From positions 209,501-273,500 of the forward strand of contig NZ_JACVAK010000003.1 of the NCBI RefSeq assembly GCF_014851805.1: DNA of 64,000 nucleotides, read 5' to 3'. This DNA is from Pseudoxanthomonas sp. PXM02 (GTDB lineage Bacteria > Pseudomonadota > Gammaproteobacteria > Xanthomonadales > Xanthomonadaceae). Under the pieces are notes generated by a model. That model did not search any database and was not told where the DNA came from. It saw only the letters and a program-made list of their open reading frames with translations. Positions 47,371 through 55,635 of the stretch are shown piece by piece (the stretch's first letter is position 1; each line of letters begins with the position of its first letter). Both the position numbers and the translations under genes were made by a program.

Positions 47371-47708
47371 GCGCCGGAAGCGCTTGACAGGGCGTTCAAT
47401 AAGGGGGAGATTTCGGACTTAGCGATAGTGTGCGAAATCGGAGAGCCCGCTCGGTGCCAGCCTTGCGGGCTTTCTTTTTCCCCGCCGACGGAGTACCTCA
47501 GCTCGTATCCACCCTATCCTCCTGTTTTTCCTAAGCTTTTCCCAGCGCCAGTTGGCTCGACAACGACCATTGGACGGCGCGGCCCGATGCCAAGAGAGCA
47601 GCCGCGAGCAGCAGGCATTTCGTGTTGCCTGCAGTCGAACCCAGCCTAGTTGCAAAGCTTCAGCTTCCGCACCCAGAATTAATTCGCCCTTTTTGGTGCA
47701 TTTATTCG
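47371..47708. other. Intergenic region between divergent tnsAB and an unknown gene, with hairpins
   Basis: 338 bp. It holds AAGCGC-CGGAA-GCGCTT at 47378-47394 beside TTGACA, a stem GATTTCG (47409-47415)/CGAAATC (47433-47439), and a plus-strand terminator at 47444-47479. This might be a small structured RNA or the tns-proximal transposon end; no coding region is convincing. Confidence 0.4.
47444..47479 (+). terminator. Rho-independent terminator upstream of tnsAB
   Basis: AGCCCGC / GCGGGCT stem (7 bp, 14-base loop) followed by TTCTTTTT. It points away from tnsAB and no plus-strand gene ends just before it, so it may close a short RNA or block readthrough from flanking DNA. Confidence 0.6.
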
Positions 47709-48476
47709 ATGAATACGGTGCATTCGGAGCTCGGTGATTTGGCCCCTGGTCGACGGGGGCGCCCACCCAGGTCAAAGGTCGATTTGTTTAGGGAGCGCGT
47801 ACTCATGACGGTGCTCGCACAGTTGCCTAGTGATGCACCGCAGTGCCAATCCGACCGAAGCGCTGCGCTTTGCGGGGCCCCCCTGACTCGAAAGCGCGAG
47901 GTCCGCATCGCTGATCACTTTCCAGTCTTTGCAGAAGTGTGTCGATGGCCGCTCCACTTGCTGGAGACGAGAAGCTTGAAGCCATCGAGGCTACGCGGGC
48001 TCATCGAGACCTACGAGTGCGAACCCTCTTACCTGCTATCGCACCGGCGTATCGAACTGCCCGCCTCTAGCGACGGACAAGTAGTCTTCTTTCCGGCAAG
48101 AGATCCTGCATCACTTCTTTGGAGGGGTGATTTGTACGGATACTTAGCGCTTCTAACGCAGTTTCGGTTGTCGGAGTTGAACGGCGACGTGGCAACGCAG
48201 TGGACGACGGCGAGGTATCTGGCTCGCTCCCTTCCCGGCGCGTGTCAGCATCCCGCCATTGCTCGGAACGCGCGGACGCTGATTTCTCTAACTATGCGAT
48301 TGCTTAGACTCCTTCCTCATCCGTGCATCCCCGTAAGGATTGATCGTCATCAAACGCTCGCACTCGTACGCAGCGGATTGAGCTACAGAGCCGGCTCTAC
48401 TCCTGACCCTCTTGTTCACTACACCATGCGTACGTGCACGTCCGGCGAAGCGACGCTTCTGATTCCCCACTGTTGA
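47709..48476 (+). CDS. Hypothetical protein with AT-hook-like N-terminus, divergent from tnsAB
   Basis: 255-residue protein, family not recognised. Near its start GRRGRPPRSKVD resembles an AT-hook (RGRP core), suggesting DNA binding. The middle has LLWRGDLYGYLALLTQFRLS and the end is Cys-terminated (LLIPHC). No ribosome site precedes ATG 47709 clearly; the start may be upstream (TTG 47622). The promoter has TATTC-GAT-GAATA over the start, a possible self-control site. Low GC ties it to the Tn7-like block. Confidence 0.5.
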   Translation: MNTVHSELGDLAPGRRGRPPRSKVDLFRERVLMTVLAQLPSDAPQCQSDRSAALCGAPLTRKREVRIADHFPVFAEVCRWPLHLLETRSLKPSRLRGLIETYECEPSYLLSHRRIELPASSDGQVVFFPARDPASLLWRGDLYGYLALLTQFRLSELNGDVATQWTTARYLARSLPGACQHPAIARNARTLISLTMRLLRLLPHPCIPVRIDRHQTLALVRSGLSYRAGSTPDPLVHYTMRTCTSGEATLLIPHC

Positions 48477-48925
48477 AAGATAGTGAGTGCATATCGCTTC
48501 GTAAAAGCTGAGAGCACCAAAGACCTTCTCAGATCCACGCAACGCCCTTGACGAACTCTAGACGCGTGACTTTTAAACCACCCTGCACCTGTCGACGACC
48601 CTGAATCTCAGGCATCCGATCGCGTTCCATTCGCTGGCGTCCGGCGGCGTCTCGCCGTTGGCCATGACCAGCGCGCCATCCACCTGCTTGATTGCAACGT
48701 CTTCAGCTGGATCGGCCCCAGGCCTCCCGCCGGAGCGATGTCCACTCCTGGCTGCTAGCTGAAGCGGGAGCGGCATGTCCGCTTTCGGCCAGAAGCGGAC
48801 ATTTGACAGCGCAGAGATCCGGCCAGCCCCAAATACGGTTGCTACGCACAACTAGTTGCCGGAAATGGCTCGTTGGCGGACGCCGTCCACAGCGAGCCGT
48901 CAGACTGGTTTCAGACCACAGGGCT
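48477..48925. other. Non-coding stretch with palindromic repeat
   Basis: 449 bp with no credible intact gene. A minus-strand open frame (48573-48851) includes the NVRFWPKAD peptide produced by the palindrome at 48775 and then PAEDVAIKQVDGALVMANGE, perhaps a gene remnant. This is the right boundary region of the Tn7-like block. Confidence 0.5.
48775..48802. repeat. ATGTCCGC palindrome, copy 1
   Basis: 28-bp palindrome with arms ATGTCCGCTT and AAGCGGACAT around TCGGCCAG. Same family as 51148, 56484 and the IS30-interrupted copy at 58705/59956. Confidence 0.75.
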
Positions 48926-49126
48926 CTAACGCGGCTTTCTGAAGTAGGGCAGGAAGAACATATAGAGGCCTGTCGGAATCAGGAGTAGAAGCGGAGCGAG
49001 CGGCAGCATGTAGAGCCACTCGACTGACTTCCCGGAAGCGACAAGAATGATGTTCACGACAACCGTCACGGTGAAGGCAATCGATACCCAGCGATGCGCT
49101 TGTCTGACGAACTTGCTCAAGTTCAT
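48926..49126 (-). CDS. Small two-helix membrane protein
   Basis: 66-residue protein with two membrane segments (SIAFTVTVVVNIILVA and LYMLPLAPLLLLIPTGLYMF) and a basic end. GAGAGAAATGA-type ribosome site upstream. Function unknown. It follows the alpha/beta hydrolase gene by 13 bp on the same strand, so it is probably co-transcribed. Confidence 0.75.
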   Translation of the reverse strand: MNLSKFVRQAHRWVSIAFTVTVVVNIILVASGKSVEWLYMLPLAPLLLLIPTGLYMFFLPYFRKPR

Positions 49127-49139
49127 TTCTCTCTCCTGT

Positions 49140-50456
49140 TCAATTGCTTTCGAGACCGTCAGAACGGCCAGACTTGATGAATTCGACCATCATCTGCAGA
49201 TATCCCTCGGGCTGACGCGTGGACATCCGCTCGCCCCCTGCGTCGATCTCAAACTCGTACATGCCATGGTCTGCGTGTGGGAACACCACCGTGGCAATCG
49301 GACGACCCTCGCGCTTCAGTTCGCCTAGGCGCCGCAGCGTCTCGAAAGGGGGAGCATCGCGATCCTGTCCACCGAGGAGCCACAGCTGCGGTACATCAAG
49401 ATGGCGCAGCACGGGCATCGGATCGTAGTGCGCCGGTACTCCCTCGAGCAGTGCGGGGAAGTCGCTCCGCACGACGGCCTCCGGAGTAGAAATCAGATAT
49501 GAGGTGAAGTTGCCTCGGACGAAAGGGAACCAGGGCTCTTTCTCATACTTTTCCTTCAGGGCATCAAGTCTGCCGAACCCTTCCGTGAAGTTGCTCTCGA
49601 TAATCGCGGCTGTCGCGGCAGCGATCTCGTCCGCCTTCTGTTGTTCATCATGGCCAAAGCCGGCGCGCGCCATGTCGAACGCGATTGCTTCCCGGTCTTC
49701 GTCAAGCGGCGATACGGCGAGACCGAAACTGACGATGACGAAATCCACCGACTCGATTCTTGCTGCCAGCGGCGCCACCCATCCACCTTGACTGCCTCCC
49801 TGGTATCCGATGCGCCCCGTTCGCTTACCGGCAAGGCGCTTCGCCTCATGCATGGCATGAATGGCGTCGATGGCAAGCGTGAGATAGTCCTGCGTATAGC
49901 GGCCTTGTGAGCGGCCCGTGCCCCGCTTGTCGTATGCGAAGACGCCGATGCCTTGACTGGCCAGTTCGCGCTGAAGCGAGTACGTGTCTATCGCCGAAGT
50001 GCGCTCGGCGCCGTGGACAAGGACCACGAGAGGAACCGTTCCATCGCCAGGCGGGAGGGTCAATCGTCCACTCAACGCGACACCGCTTCCTTGGAAACGA
50101 GTGTCGATCTGAACGAGTGGCTCGCGCTGACCAGCAACGCGATCGAAAAGTATCTGGCCTTGATTGCAGTTCGATACGGTCAGTCGGTGGCCATCTGGGC
50201 GCTCTGTCCATCCGAGCGTGCTGATCCATTCGCCATCGCTTTGCTGCACCAATGCTCCGGTTTGACCATCCGGACGCCGCCATCGGTATGCACCGGACCC
50301 TGACGCACCGATATCGAGGGTGCTGCCATCTGCCATCCGATAGCTGCCGGTAAGACAGGAGAAAGCTTGTGGAGCGGGCACTTCTAGGTCGCCTGCCATA
50401 GTGGTGGCAGGGACCGTGGCGAGGACGAGGGCCGCACCGAATAAGAGCTTGCGCAT
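49140..50456 (-). CDS. Exported alpha/beta hydrolase, dienelactone-hydrolase-like
   Basis: 438-residue periplasmic hydrolase. A signal peptide (MRKLLFGAALVLATVPATTM) is followed by a beta-rich N-domain and a serine hydrolase domain: VVLVHGAERTS oxyanion loop, GYQGGSQGGW nucleophile elbow, an Asp in GGQDRDAPP and the catalytic His in FPHADHGMYE. ATG 50456 has GGAGTGGAC upstream. Divergent from a MarR gene with a shared AT-rich control region. Substrate unknown; such pairs often detoxify or modify small lactone or ester compounds. Confidence 0.85.
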   Translation of the reverse strand: MRKLLFGAALVLATVPATTMAGDLEVPAPQAFSCLTGSYRMADGSTLDIGASGSGAYRWRRPDGQTGALVQQSDGEWISTLGWTERPDGHRLTVSNCNQGQILFDRVAGQREPLVQIDTRFQGSGVALSGRLTLPPGDGTVPLVVLVHGAERTSAIDTYSLQRELASQGIGVFAYDKRGTGRSQGRYTQDYLTLAIDAIHAMHEAKRLAGKRTGRIGYQGGSQGGWVAPLAARIESVDFVIVSFGLAVSPLDEDREAIAFDMARAGFGHDEQQKADEIAAATAAIIESNFTEGFGRLDALKEKYEKEPWFPFVRGNFTSYLISTPEAVVRSDFPALLEGVPAHYDPMPVLRHLDVPQLWLLGGQDRDAPPFETLRRLGELKREGRPIATVVFPHADHGMYEFEIDAGGERMSTRQPEGYLQMMVEFIKSGRSDGLESN

Positions 50457-50479
50457 GTCCACTCCAATTAGGTTATGAT

Positions 50480-50500
50480 TTACGTAAATATTGACGTTAA
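50480..50500. promoter_or_regulatory. Candidate MarR operator in the hydrolase/marR intergenic region
   Basis: TTACGT-AAATATTG-ACGTTAA, an imperfect palindrome in the AT-rich 79-bp gap between divergent starts. Location between the regulator and its probable target supports a MarR site; sequence evidence alone is modest. Confidence 0.45.
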
Positions 50501-50535
50501 TTGTCACAGGCGTCAACCCGCTGGAGGAGCAAGAC

Positions 50536-51015
50536 ATGACTGACTTCATTCAGCAGCAGGGGCCAGCATTCCTGGCGCACCTGCTGCGCCGCCTAGCCGA
50601 CGAGCTCGTGCAGGGTGCGGCCGATTGGTATCCGACGGTAGGCGTTACCGCGCCGCCGCGTACCATATCCACGCTCTTGGCACTGGATGAGCATGGCCCG
50701 CTGGGAGTGACAGAACTCGCAGGGCTGCTGCGGCAGTCGCACCCGCTCGTGATTGTCTGGATCAAGGAACTAACCCGTCTGTCACTGGTGAAGTCCCGTG
50801 ACGATCCCGCCGATCGGCGTAGGACTTTGATCGCTCTGACGACAAAGGGAAAAAGTGAATTGGTCCGTATTCGGGAAGCGCTCGTCGTTATGGAGCAGGC
50901 TTCCGCAGAATTGCTGGAACAGGCAGGAGCAGATTCGCTCCAGATGTTGTGGGCACTAGAACGAAACTGCCGCGAACTCCCTTTCCTCCAGCGACTACAG
51001 AGAAAGTCGGGCTAG
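50536..51015 (+). CDS. MarR-family transcriptional regulator
   Basis: 159-residue regulator with a winged helix (LGVTELAGLLRQSHPLVIVW; wing DDPADRRRTLIALTTKGKSE, where the D-x-R-D/R signature is clear). ATG 50536 follows CTGGAGGAGCAAGAC. Divergent from the exported hydrolase gene and the small membrane protein, which are its probable targets. Confidence 0.9.
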   Translation: MTDFIQQQGPAFLAHLLRRLADELVQGAADWYPTVGVTAPPRTISTLLALDEHGPLGVTELAGLLRQSHPLVIVWIKELTRLSLVKSRDDPADRRRTLIALTTKGKSELVRIREALVVMEQASAELLEQAGADSLQMLWALERNCRELPFLQRLQRKSG

Positions 51016-51147
51016 AGCTGAGCGCGGCCACACCGAGACGACACCCCGTGGAGAGAGATGCTCTCGATGTCTGCTACGAATGAACCAGGTTTGCGGTGCG
51101 CGATTGACCAATTGCAGTTTTAACTCGGCTCTTACACATGAAGGCGC

Positions 51148-51191
51148 GACGTCCGTTTTGGGTCGAAAGCGGCCGTTCTAAAGCCGCTTTC
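51148..51191. repeat. ATGTCCGC palindrome, copy 2 (degenerate), plus adjacent hairpin
   Basis: ACGTCCGTTTTGGGTCGAAA then GCGGCCGT is a decayed member of the family, directly followed by an overlapping hairpin AAAGCGGC-CGTTCTAAA-GCCGCTTT. It ends 10 bp before the recombinase stop. Confidence 0.55.
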
Positions 51192-51200
51192 GGAGGAACG

Positions 51201-51827
51201 CTATGCCTCGGTCTGCTCTGCCAGCGCAAGGGCATCATCCACTTCGACCCCCAGGTAGCGGACGGTACTCTCGATCTTGCTGTGCCCAAGCAGCAGCTGG
51301 ACGGCGCGCAGGTTCTTGGTACGTTGATAGATGAGCGATGCCTTGGTGCGACGCATGGAATGCGTACCGTAGCCCACTGGATCCAGACCGATACTGCGCA
51401 CCCAGGCCTTCACCAAGCGGGCGTACTGGCGCGTGGAGAGGTGGGTTGAGCCTCGCTGCCTGCCGGGGAAGAGGTAATCGTCGAGGCCAAGCTTCTGACT
51501 ATCGATCCAAGCGACCAATGCCTCTCTAGTCTGCGGCGTTATCTCAAACTGGACAGGACGCTTTGTTTTGCGCTGGATGACGCATGCTCTTGAGCCAATG
51601 TGCATGCCATGTGCGACGTCACGGACCCGCAGCCCAACCAGATCACACGCGCGAAGCTTGCTGTCGATGGCGAGATCAAAGAGCGCCAACTGCCGACTAT
51701 CGCCCTTGAGCTGAAGCCTGACTCGAATCGACCAGATCTCCTTGAGCTTTAGGGGCGCCTTCTGTCCCACAAGCTTGCCTAGATTCCAAGCAGGACGTGC
51801 CGCTGAGCGGCCTGAACTTCGCTTCAT
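51201..51827 (-). CDS. Tyrosine recombinase, catalytic domain only
   Basis: 208-residue integrase-type recombinase. Catalytic residues visible: Arg in DSKLRACDLVGLRVRD, Lys in QRKTKRPVQF, His-x-x-Arg in THSMRRTKAS, His in LLGHSKIEST, and Tyr in VRYLGVEVDDAL. The N-terminal DNA-binding domains of phage integrases are absent. ATG 51827 follows GGAGAAAGCC. Short recombinases like this occur in xanthomonad islands; whether it moves any neighbouring DNA is unknown. Confidence 0.85.
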   Translation of the reverse strand: MKRSSGRSAARPAWNLGKLVGQKAPLKLKEIWSIRVRLQLKGDSRQLALFDLAIDSKLRACDLVGLRVRDVAHGMHIGSRACVIQRKTKRPVQFEITPQTREALVAWIDSQKLGLDDYLFPGRQRGSTHLSTRQYARLVKAWVRSIGLDPVGYGTHSMRRTKASLIYQRTKNLRAVQLLLGHSKIESTVRYLGVEVDDALALAEQTEA

Positions 51828-51948
51828 GGCTTTCTCCAATCCCGAGGTGGGATGGAGAGGCTCTAACTGCCTCTGTGTCGCCTCAGTTAAGAGGTGCTAG
51901 GGAGCTCAGCTAGGTCACTTTCGACTCAAAGGCACATCGCACGATGTA

Positions 51949-52548
51949 CTACTCGATTTTCAGTCGATCTGTAGACAGCTTCGCGATCTGCCAGAACAAC
52001 AATGCGTTGCCAGTAGCTCGAGCAGAGAGCATCGCCCCGTGGATCGAGGCCATGAACATCGCGGCTTCTCCAGCAGGCGGCTCAACTAAGCGCATCACGC
52101 CCTTCGTCTCGCCCTCCGTCATGGTCTTTTCGAGCCAAGTCTGTAGATCGTTGAAGTGGCCCGTGACCTCCTCGGCTACTTCTGCAGGGATACTGGGTAA
52201 TTCAGCCGCAAGCAGTGCGCAGATGCAGATGGGAGGATTCGACTCCTGAATGCAGTCCGCCCAATAGCGGCTATAGGCGACCAGTCGCGCGTACGGATCA
52301 GGGATCGATTCATTGAGTGACTGCAGTCCTCGCCGCATCGCCTGCCGGTGCTGAACGACGGTCGCCTTAACCAAGTCCACCTTGGCCGGGAAGTGGTGAT
52401 GGATGCTGGCCTTCCTGACATCCACCAGTTCGGCAATGTCAGCATAGCTGAAGCCGTTATACCCACCCGAAGCCAGCAGCTCGTTGGCCCGCTGGATGAT
52501 CTCTTGGGCCTTGGGTGAATACTGAGGCTGGGCTTCTGCGGACGACAT
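51949..52548 (-). CDS. TetR-family transcriptional regulator
   Basis: 199-residue repressor with a TetR helix-turn-helix (GGYNGFSYADIAELVDVRKA, then SIHHHFPAKVDLVKA) and a C-terminal ligand domain containing PICICALLAAELPS. ATG 52548 overlaps the stop of the membrane-protein gene upstream (ATGA). The near-perfect palindrome at 53071-53090 upstream of that gene is its probable operator. Confidence 0.9.
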   Translation of the reverse strand: MSSAEAQPQYSPKAQEIIQRANELLASGGYNGFSYADIAELVDVRKASIHHHFPAKVDLVKATVVQHRQAMRRGLQSLNESIPDPYARLVAYSRYWADCIQESNPPICICALLAAELPSIPAEVAEEVTGHFNDLQTWLEKTMTEGETKGVMRLVEPPAGEAAMFMASIHGAMLSARATGNALLFWQIAKLSTDRLKIE

Positions 52549-53042
52549 CAACGGGTTACCTGGTCTCGATAGGGACGCTGCTTATAAAGCGCTCGCATTT
52601 GCAGTGGAATTCCCACGATGAGCGCCAGGAAGAGCGCGCCCTGGACACCCAGCAGCAGCGGATCCTTTAAGTCTGTCACCACCGGATCGCCGACAGGAAG
52701 CCTGCGCAGGCTTTCGCTCACCGTGGGGACCATCAGCAGGAACACCGTTACGCTCAGCGACATCGTCTGGACATACGCCCACAGTCGCTTCGCCGGCCGC
52801 CACAGCGCGATGCCGTATCCGACCAGCAGAAACACCAGGGTGATCGTCGCGATGATCGAGCTCACCGGCTGGTGCGCGATGGGATAGACCGTGAGGATGC
52901 CCAGCAGCATGAACCAGAAGTAGGCGCGGCCGGCAGCAGTCTCAGGAGCGATCCGCCCGTGCCTGACCAGCATGTAGACCGCCAGCGGGATCGCGGGGAG
53001 GCTGCCCAGCGTGTGGAGCCAACCGATTGGAGATATGCCCAT
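52548..53042 (-). CDS. Multi-pass membrane protein co-transcribed with TetR
   Basis: 164-residue protein with four or five membrane segments (LGSLPAIPLAVYMLVRHGR; FWFMLLGILTVYPIAH; ATITLVFLLVGYGIALW; LLGVQGALFLALIVGIPL), similar in layout to DUF2306-type proteins. Function unknown. Translationally coupled to tetR and preceded by a palindromic operator. Confidence 0.7.
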   Translation of the reverse strand: MGISPIGWLHTLGSLPAIPLAVYMLVRHGRIAPETAAGRAYFWFMLLGILTVYPIAHQPVSSIIATITLVFLLVGYGIALWRPAKRLWAYVQTMSLSVTVFLLMVPTVSESLRRLPVGDPVVTDLKDPLLLGVQGALFLALIVGIPLQMRALYKQRPYRDQVTR

Positions 53043-53070
53043 GAGGAGTTCCTTGCTGAAGTTGGGTGAG

Positions 53071-53090
53071 TCTACCTATTAGTAGGTAGA
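53071..53090. promoter_or_regulatory. Palindromic TetR operator
   Basis: TCTACCTATTAGTAGGTAGA: 8-bp arms perfectly inverted around TTAG, 28 bp upstream of the membrane-protein start and 32 bp from the end of the MFS gene. Confidence 0.75.
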
Positions 53091-53122
53091 TAACGCAATG
53101 GAGTGGCATCGGATGGACGGGT

Positions 53123-54649
53123 TCATGCCGACCGATGGGTGGTTTGCACCGGGAGCGTCCGGTTTGCGGGCGGCGTCGTTGTCTGGGGTCGCTGCGCCAC
53201 GGGCGACTCGTTTGCTGAGCCCGGCGTCCGCCTCATGGTGGTCACCGCCAGCCTCCTGCTGAGAACGGCGGCGATGGCCATGGCGCTGGCGATCATGAGA
53301 CAGGCGGCCGCGAAGCCGGATGCCACGTCTTCGACGCCTGCTCCATCCGGCGCGAGCGAGAAGAAGACACCGCCCACCAAGGCGACGGAGAGCGCAGCGC
53401 CCAGCTGCATCGCGGCGCTGACCATGCCGGCCGCCAAGCCTGCCCAGCGTGGCTCCACGAGATCGACGTTCAGTCGCACCAGCGCCGGCAGCGCGATGCC
53501 CTGTCCGATCCCCACCACCAGCAGCGGTACCCAAAGCCACGACGGCCGGTCGATCGCCGCCGCCCCAGCCGCCAGGACCAGACCGAGGGCTTCCAGGCTC
53601 ATGCCGAAGGTCGCTGCGCGCGAACCCAACCAACGCGAGAGGCGGAGGCCACACGTCGGCCCCAACAGCTGTCCGATACCGAGTGGAAGAATCGCCAAGC
53701 CCGCTGCGAGCGCACCGCGACCCAGCCCGGCTTGTTGGTACACCGCGAACGTCAGGAAGAACGCCGCCAAGGCATACAGCAGGACCGCCGCCAGCAGACC
53801 AAGAGCCAATCCACGGGTTGCCGAGATGACCGAGGGCGGAACCAGCGTCGACGCAGCCAAGCGCTCCCGATTCTTCTCATAGCGCCAGAAGAGGGCCAAG
53901 AGTGCTGGGCTCAATGCCAGCACGCCCAGGCTCCACAACGGCCACCCGTGTTCGCGACCCTCTATCAGCGGAACCACCAGCGCCAGCACGCCCAGAGCCA
54001 GAAGGATCGCACCGCCGAAATCCATGCGGCCCGCTTCCTTTCCTCGGGTTTCACGCACCGAGATCAACGCAGCGGGAATGGCCAAGGCGATGACAGGAAG
54101 GTTGATCAGGAACACGCTGCGCCAGCCCATATTCCACAGATCAGCGGAAACCAGCAGCCCACCCAAAAGCTGTCCGCCGACGGAGGCCAATCCAAATGTC
54201 GCCCCGTACAGACCAAGCGCGCGACCTTTCTCGCTCATCGAAAACATGGCGTGGATGGACGCCAAGGACTGCGGTGCCATGACCGCGGCCGAGATGCCTT
54301 GTAGAAATCTGCCGAAGATGAGCACACTCGGCGACGTTGCGAATCCACATAGAGCCGACGCCAGCCCAAACCCGAACATGCCGGCCACGAAGGTACGCCG
54401 GCGTCCATAGAGATCGCCCAGGCGACCGCCCAGGATGAGGGTGACGGCGTAGGCCATCGCATAGACCGACACGACCAGCTGCGCGACGTCGGCCGATGCC
54501 TGCAGATCGGCGCGGATGCTCGGCAACGTGACGTTGACGATGAAAAAATCAAGCGGAGGCAGCAGCGTGCCGGACAGGAGCACGGCCAAGGCGGGCCAGC
54601 GGCGCGGGTCCGTTGTGTTCGGATTCGGATCGATGCTCAAGAGGTTCAT
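53123..54649 (-). CDS. MFS transporter, DHA2 (EmrB/QacA) type
   Basis: 508-residue efflux pump with 14 predicted membrane segments. Motif A GGRLGDLYGRRRTFVAG, the LDFFIVNVTLPSI motif D1-like start, and motif C region LYGATFGLASVGGQLLGG are seen. A hydrophilic Pro/Thr-rich tail is unusual. It lies 18 bp downstream of the SDR gene on the same strand, so both may be controlled by the LysR regulator at 55636. Confidence 0.9.
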   Translation of the reverse strand: MNLLSIDPNPNTTDPRRWPALAVLLSGTLLPPLDFFIVNVTLPSIRADLQASADVAQLVVSVYAMAYAVTLILGGRLGDLYGRRRTFVAGMFGFGLASALCGFATSPSVLIFGRFLQGISAAVMAPQSLASIHAMFSMSEKGRALGLYGATFGLASVGGQLLGGLLVSADLWNMGWRSVFLINLPVIALAIPAALISVRETRGKEAGRMDFGGAILLALGVLALVVPLIEGREHGWPLWSLGVLALSPALLALFWRYEKNRERLAASTLVPPSVISATRGLALGLLAAVLLYALAAFFLTFAVYQQAGLGRGALAAGLAILPLGIGQLLGPTCGLRLSRWLGSRAATFGMSLEALGLVLAAGAAAIDRPSWLWVPLLVVGIGQGIALPALVRLNVDLVEPRWAGLAAGMVSAAMQLGAALSVALVGGVFFSLAPDGAGVEDVASGFAAACLMIASAMAIAAVLSRRLAVTTMRRTPGSANESPVAQRPQTTTPPANRTLPVQTTHRSA

Positions 54650-54666
54650 CCTCGGAACGCCGCGGA

Positions 54667-55413
54667 TCAGCGCATGCCGCCCGAGCCGATGATGTGTTCG
54701 CCCGTGACCCAGCCCGCGTCGTCCGACGCAAGAAAGGAGACGATCGACGCGATGTCCGTCACCTGCCCGATCCGGCCGAGCGGCGTCTGCTGCTCGTTCC
54801 AGGCCTGGAACTCCGAGCCCATCACGCCGTTGGCGTGCGTACCGTCTGTCTCGATCAGTCCGGGGTTCACCGCGTTGACACGGATTCCCCGTGGACCCAG
54901 TTCCCGCGAGAGAACGCCGGTGATGGCGTCGATAGCGCCTTTCGTTCCACTGTAGATCGCGCTTTGGGTGGGCAGGATCCGCGTGACGAAGGAACCGACG
55001 TTGATGATGCTGCCGCCTTCGCGCAACAAGGGTACCGCGGCTGCCGTGACGAGCAACGATCCGAGTACATTGAGGTCGAACTGCTGGCGATACCGATCCT
55101 CGGTGGTGTCCTCGATCTTTGCGAACTGGTACATGCCCGCGTTGTTGACCAAGATATCCAGCGGCCCGAAATGGTCGACGGCCGTCCGGACGAGCGCATC
55201 CACTTCCGTTTTACTGCGCACATCGGCGCGCACGGCGACGGCGGTTCCGCCGGCGCCTTCGATCCCGGCAACCACCTTCTCTGCCTCGGATGCGCTTGAG
55301 GCGTAATTGACGACCACCTTGGCGCCATCACTCGCCAGCCGACGGGCGATGCCGGCACCAATACCTTTAGATGCGCCCGTAACCAGGGCGACTTTCCCGT
55401 TCAACTTGCTCAT
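54667..55413 (-). CDS. Short-chain dehydrogenase/reductase, FabG-like
   Basis: 248-residue classical SDR. Cofactor motif VTGASKGIGAGIARR, NNAG, active-site Ser (VGSF), YxxxK in SAIYSGTKGAIDA, and GLIETDGT. The Asn-Tyr-Ala after the second strand suggests NADP. GGAG precedes ATG 55413; the long upstream extension in this frame is spurious. Divergent from a LysR gene. Confidence 0.92.
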   Translation of the reverse strand: MSKLNGKVALVTGASKGIGAGIARRLASDGAKVVVNYASSASEAEKVVAGIEGAGGTAVAVRADVRSKTEVDALVRTAVDHFGPLDILVNNAGMYQFAKIEDTTEDRYRQQFDLNVLGSLLVTAAAVPLLREGGSIINVGSFVTRILPTQSAIYSGTKGAIDAITGVLSRELGPRGIRVNAVNPGLIETDGTHANGVMGSEFQAWNEQQTPLGRIGQVTDIASIVSFLASDDAGWVTGEHIIGSGGMR

Positions 55414-55635
55414 GTCGTTCAACTCCAGATGAGGCTGACCCGGTATGGGCCAACCTGCCAGGGATGGCGTGTACCCGCCCACCGAGATCTCCCGAAGTAC
55501 GCCGGGGTCGCCTGCGGGTCGGACCGCAGACGCCAGACCATCAGTGCTGGGGTGAGCAGGGTGAAGTCGACAGGATTGTTTGTGGACTGCCATTCCTGCA
55601 TATTCCGCGTACATTTTTGAACGGGTAATCGCGGG

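Noticed and set aside
42590-48476. CRISPR-associated transposon
   Set aside because: TnsAB fusions occur in some of these, but no cas gene, repeat array or tracrRNA-like sequence was seen between 38 and 61 kb.
48573-48851. 92-codon minus-strand frame
   Set aside because: Its N-terminal half is translation of the dispersed palindrome (NVRFWPKAD). The C-terminal half might be a gene remnant but cannot be assigned.
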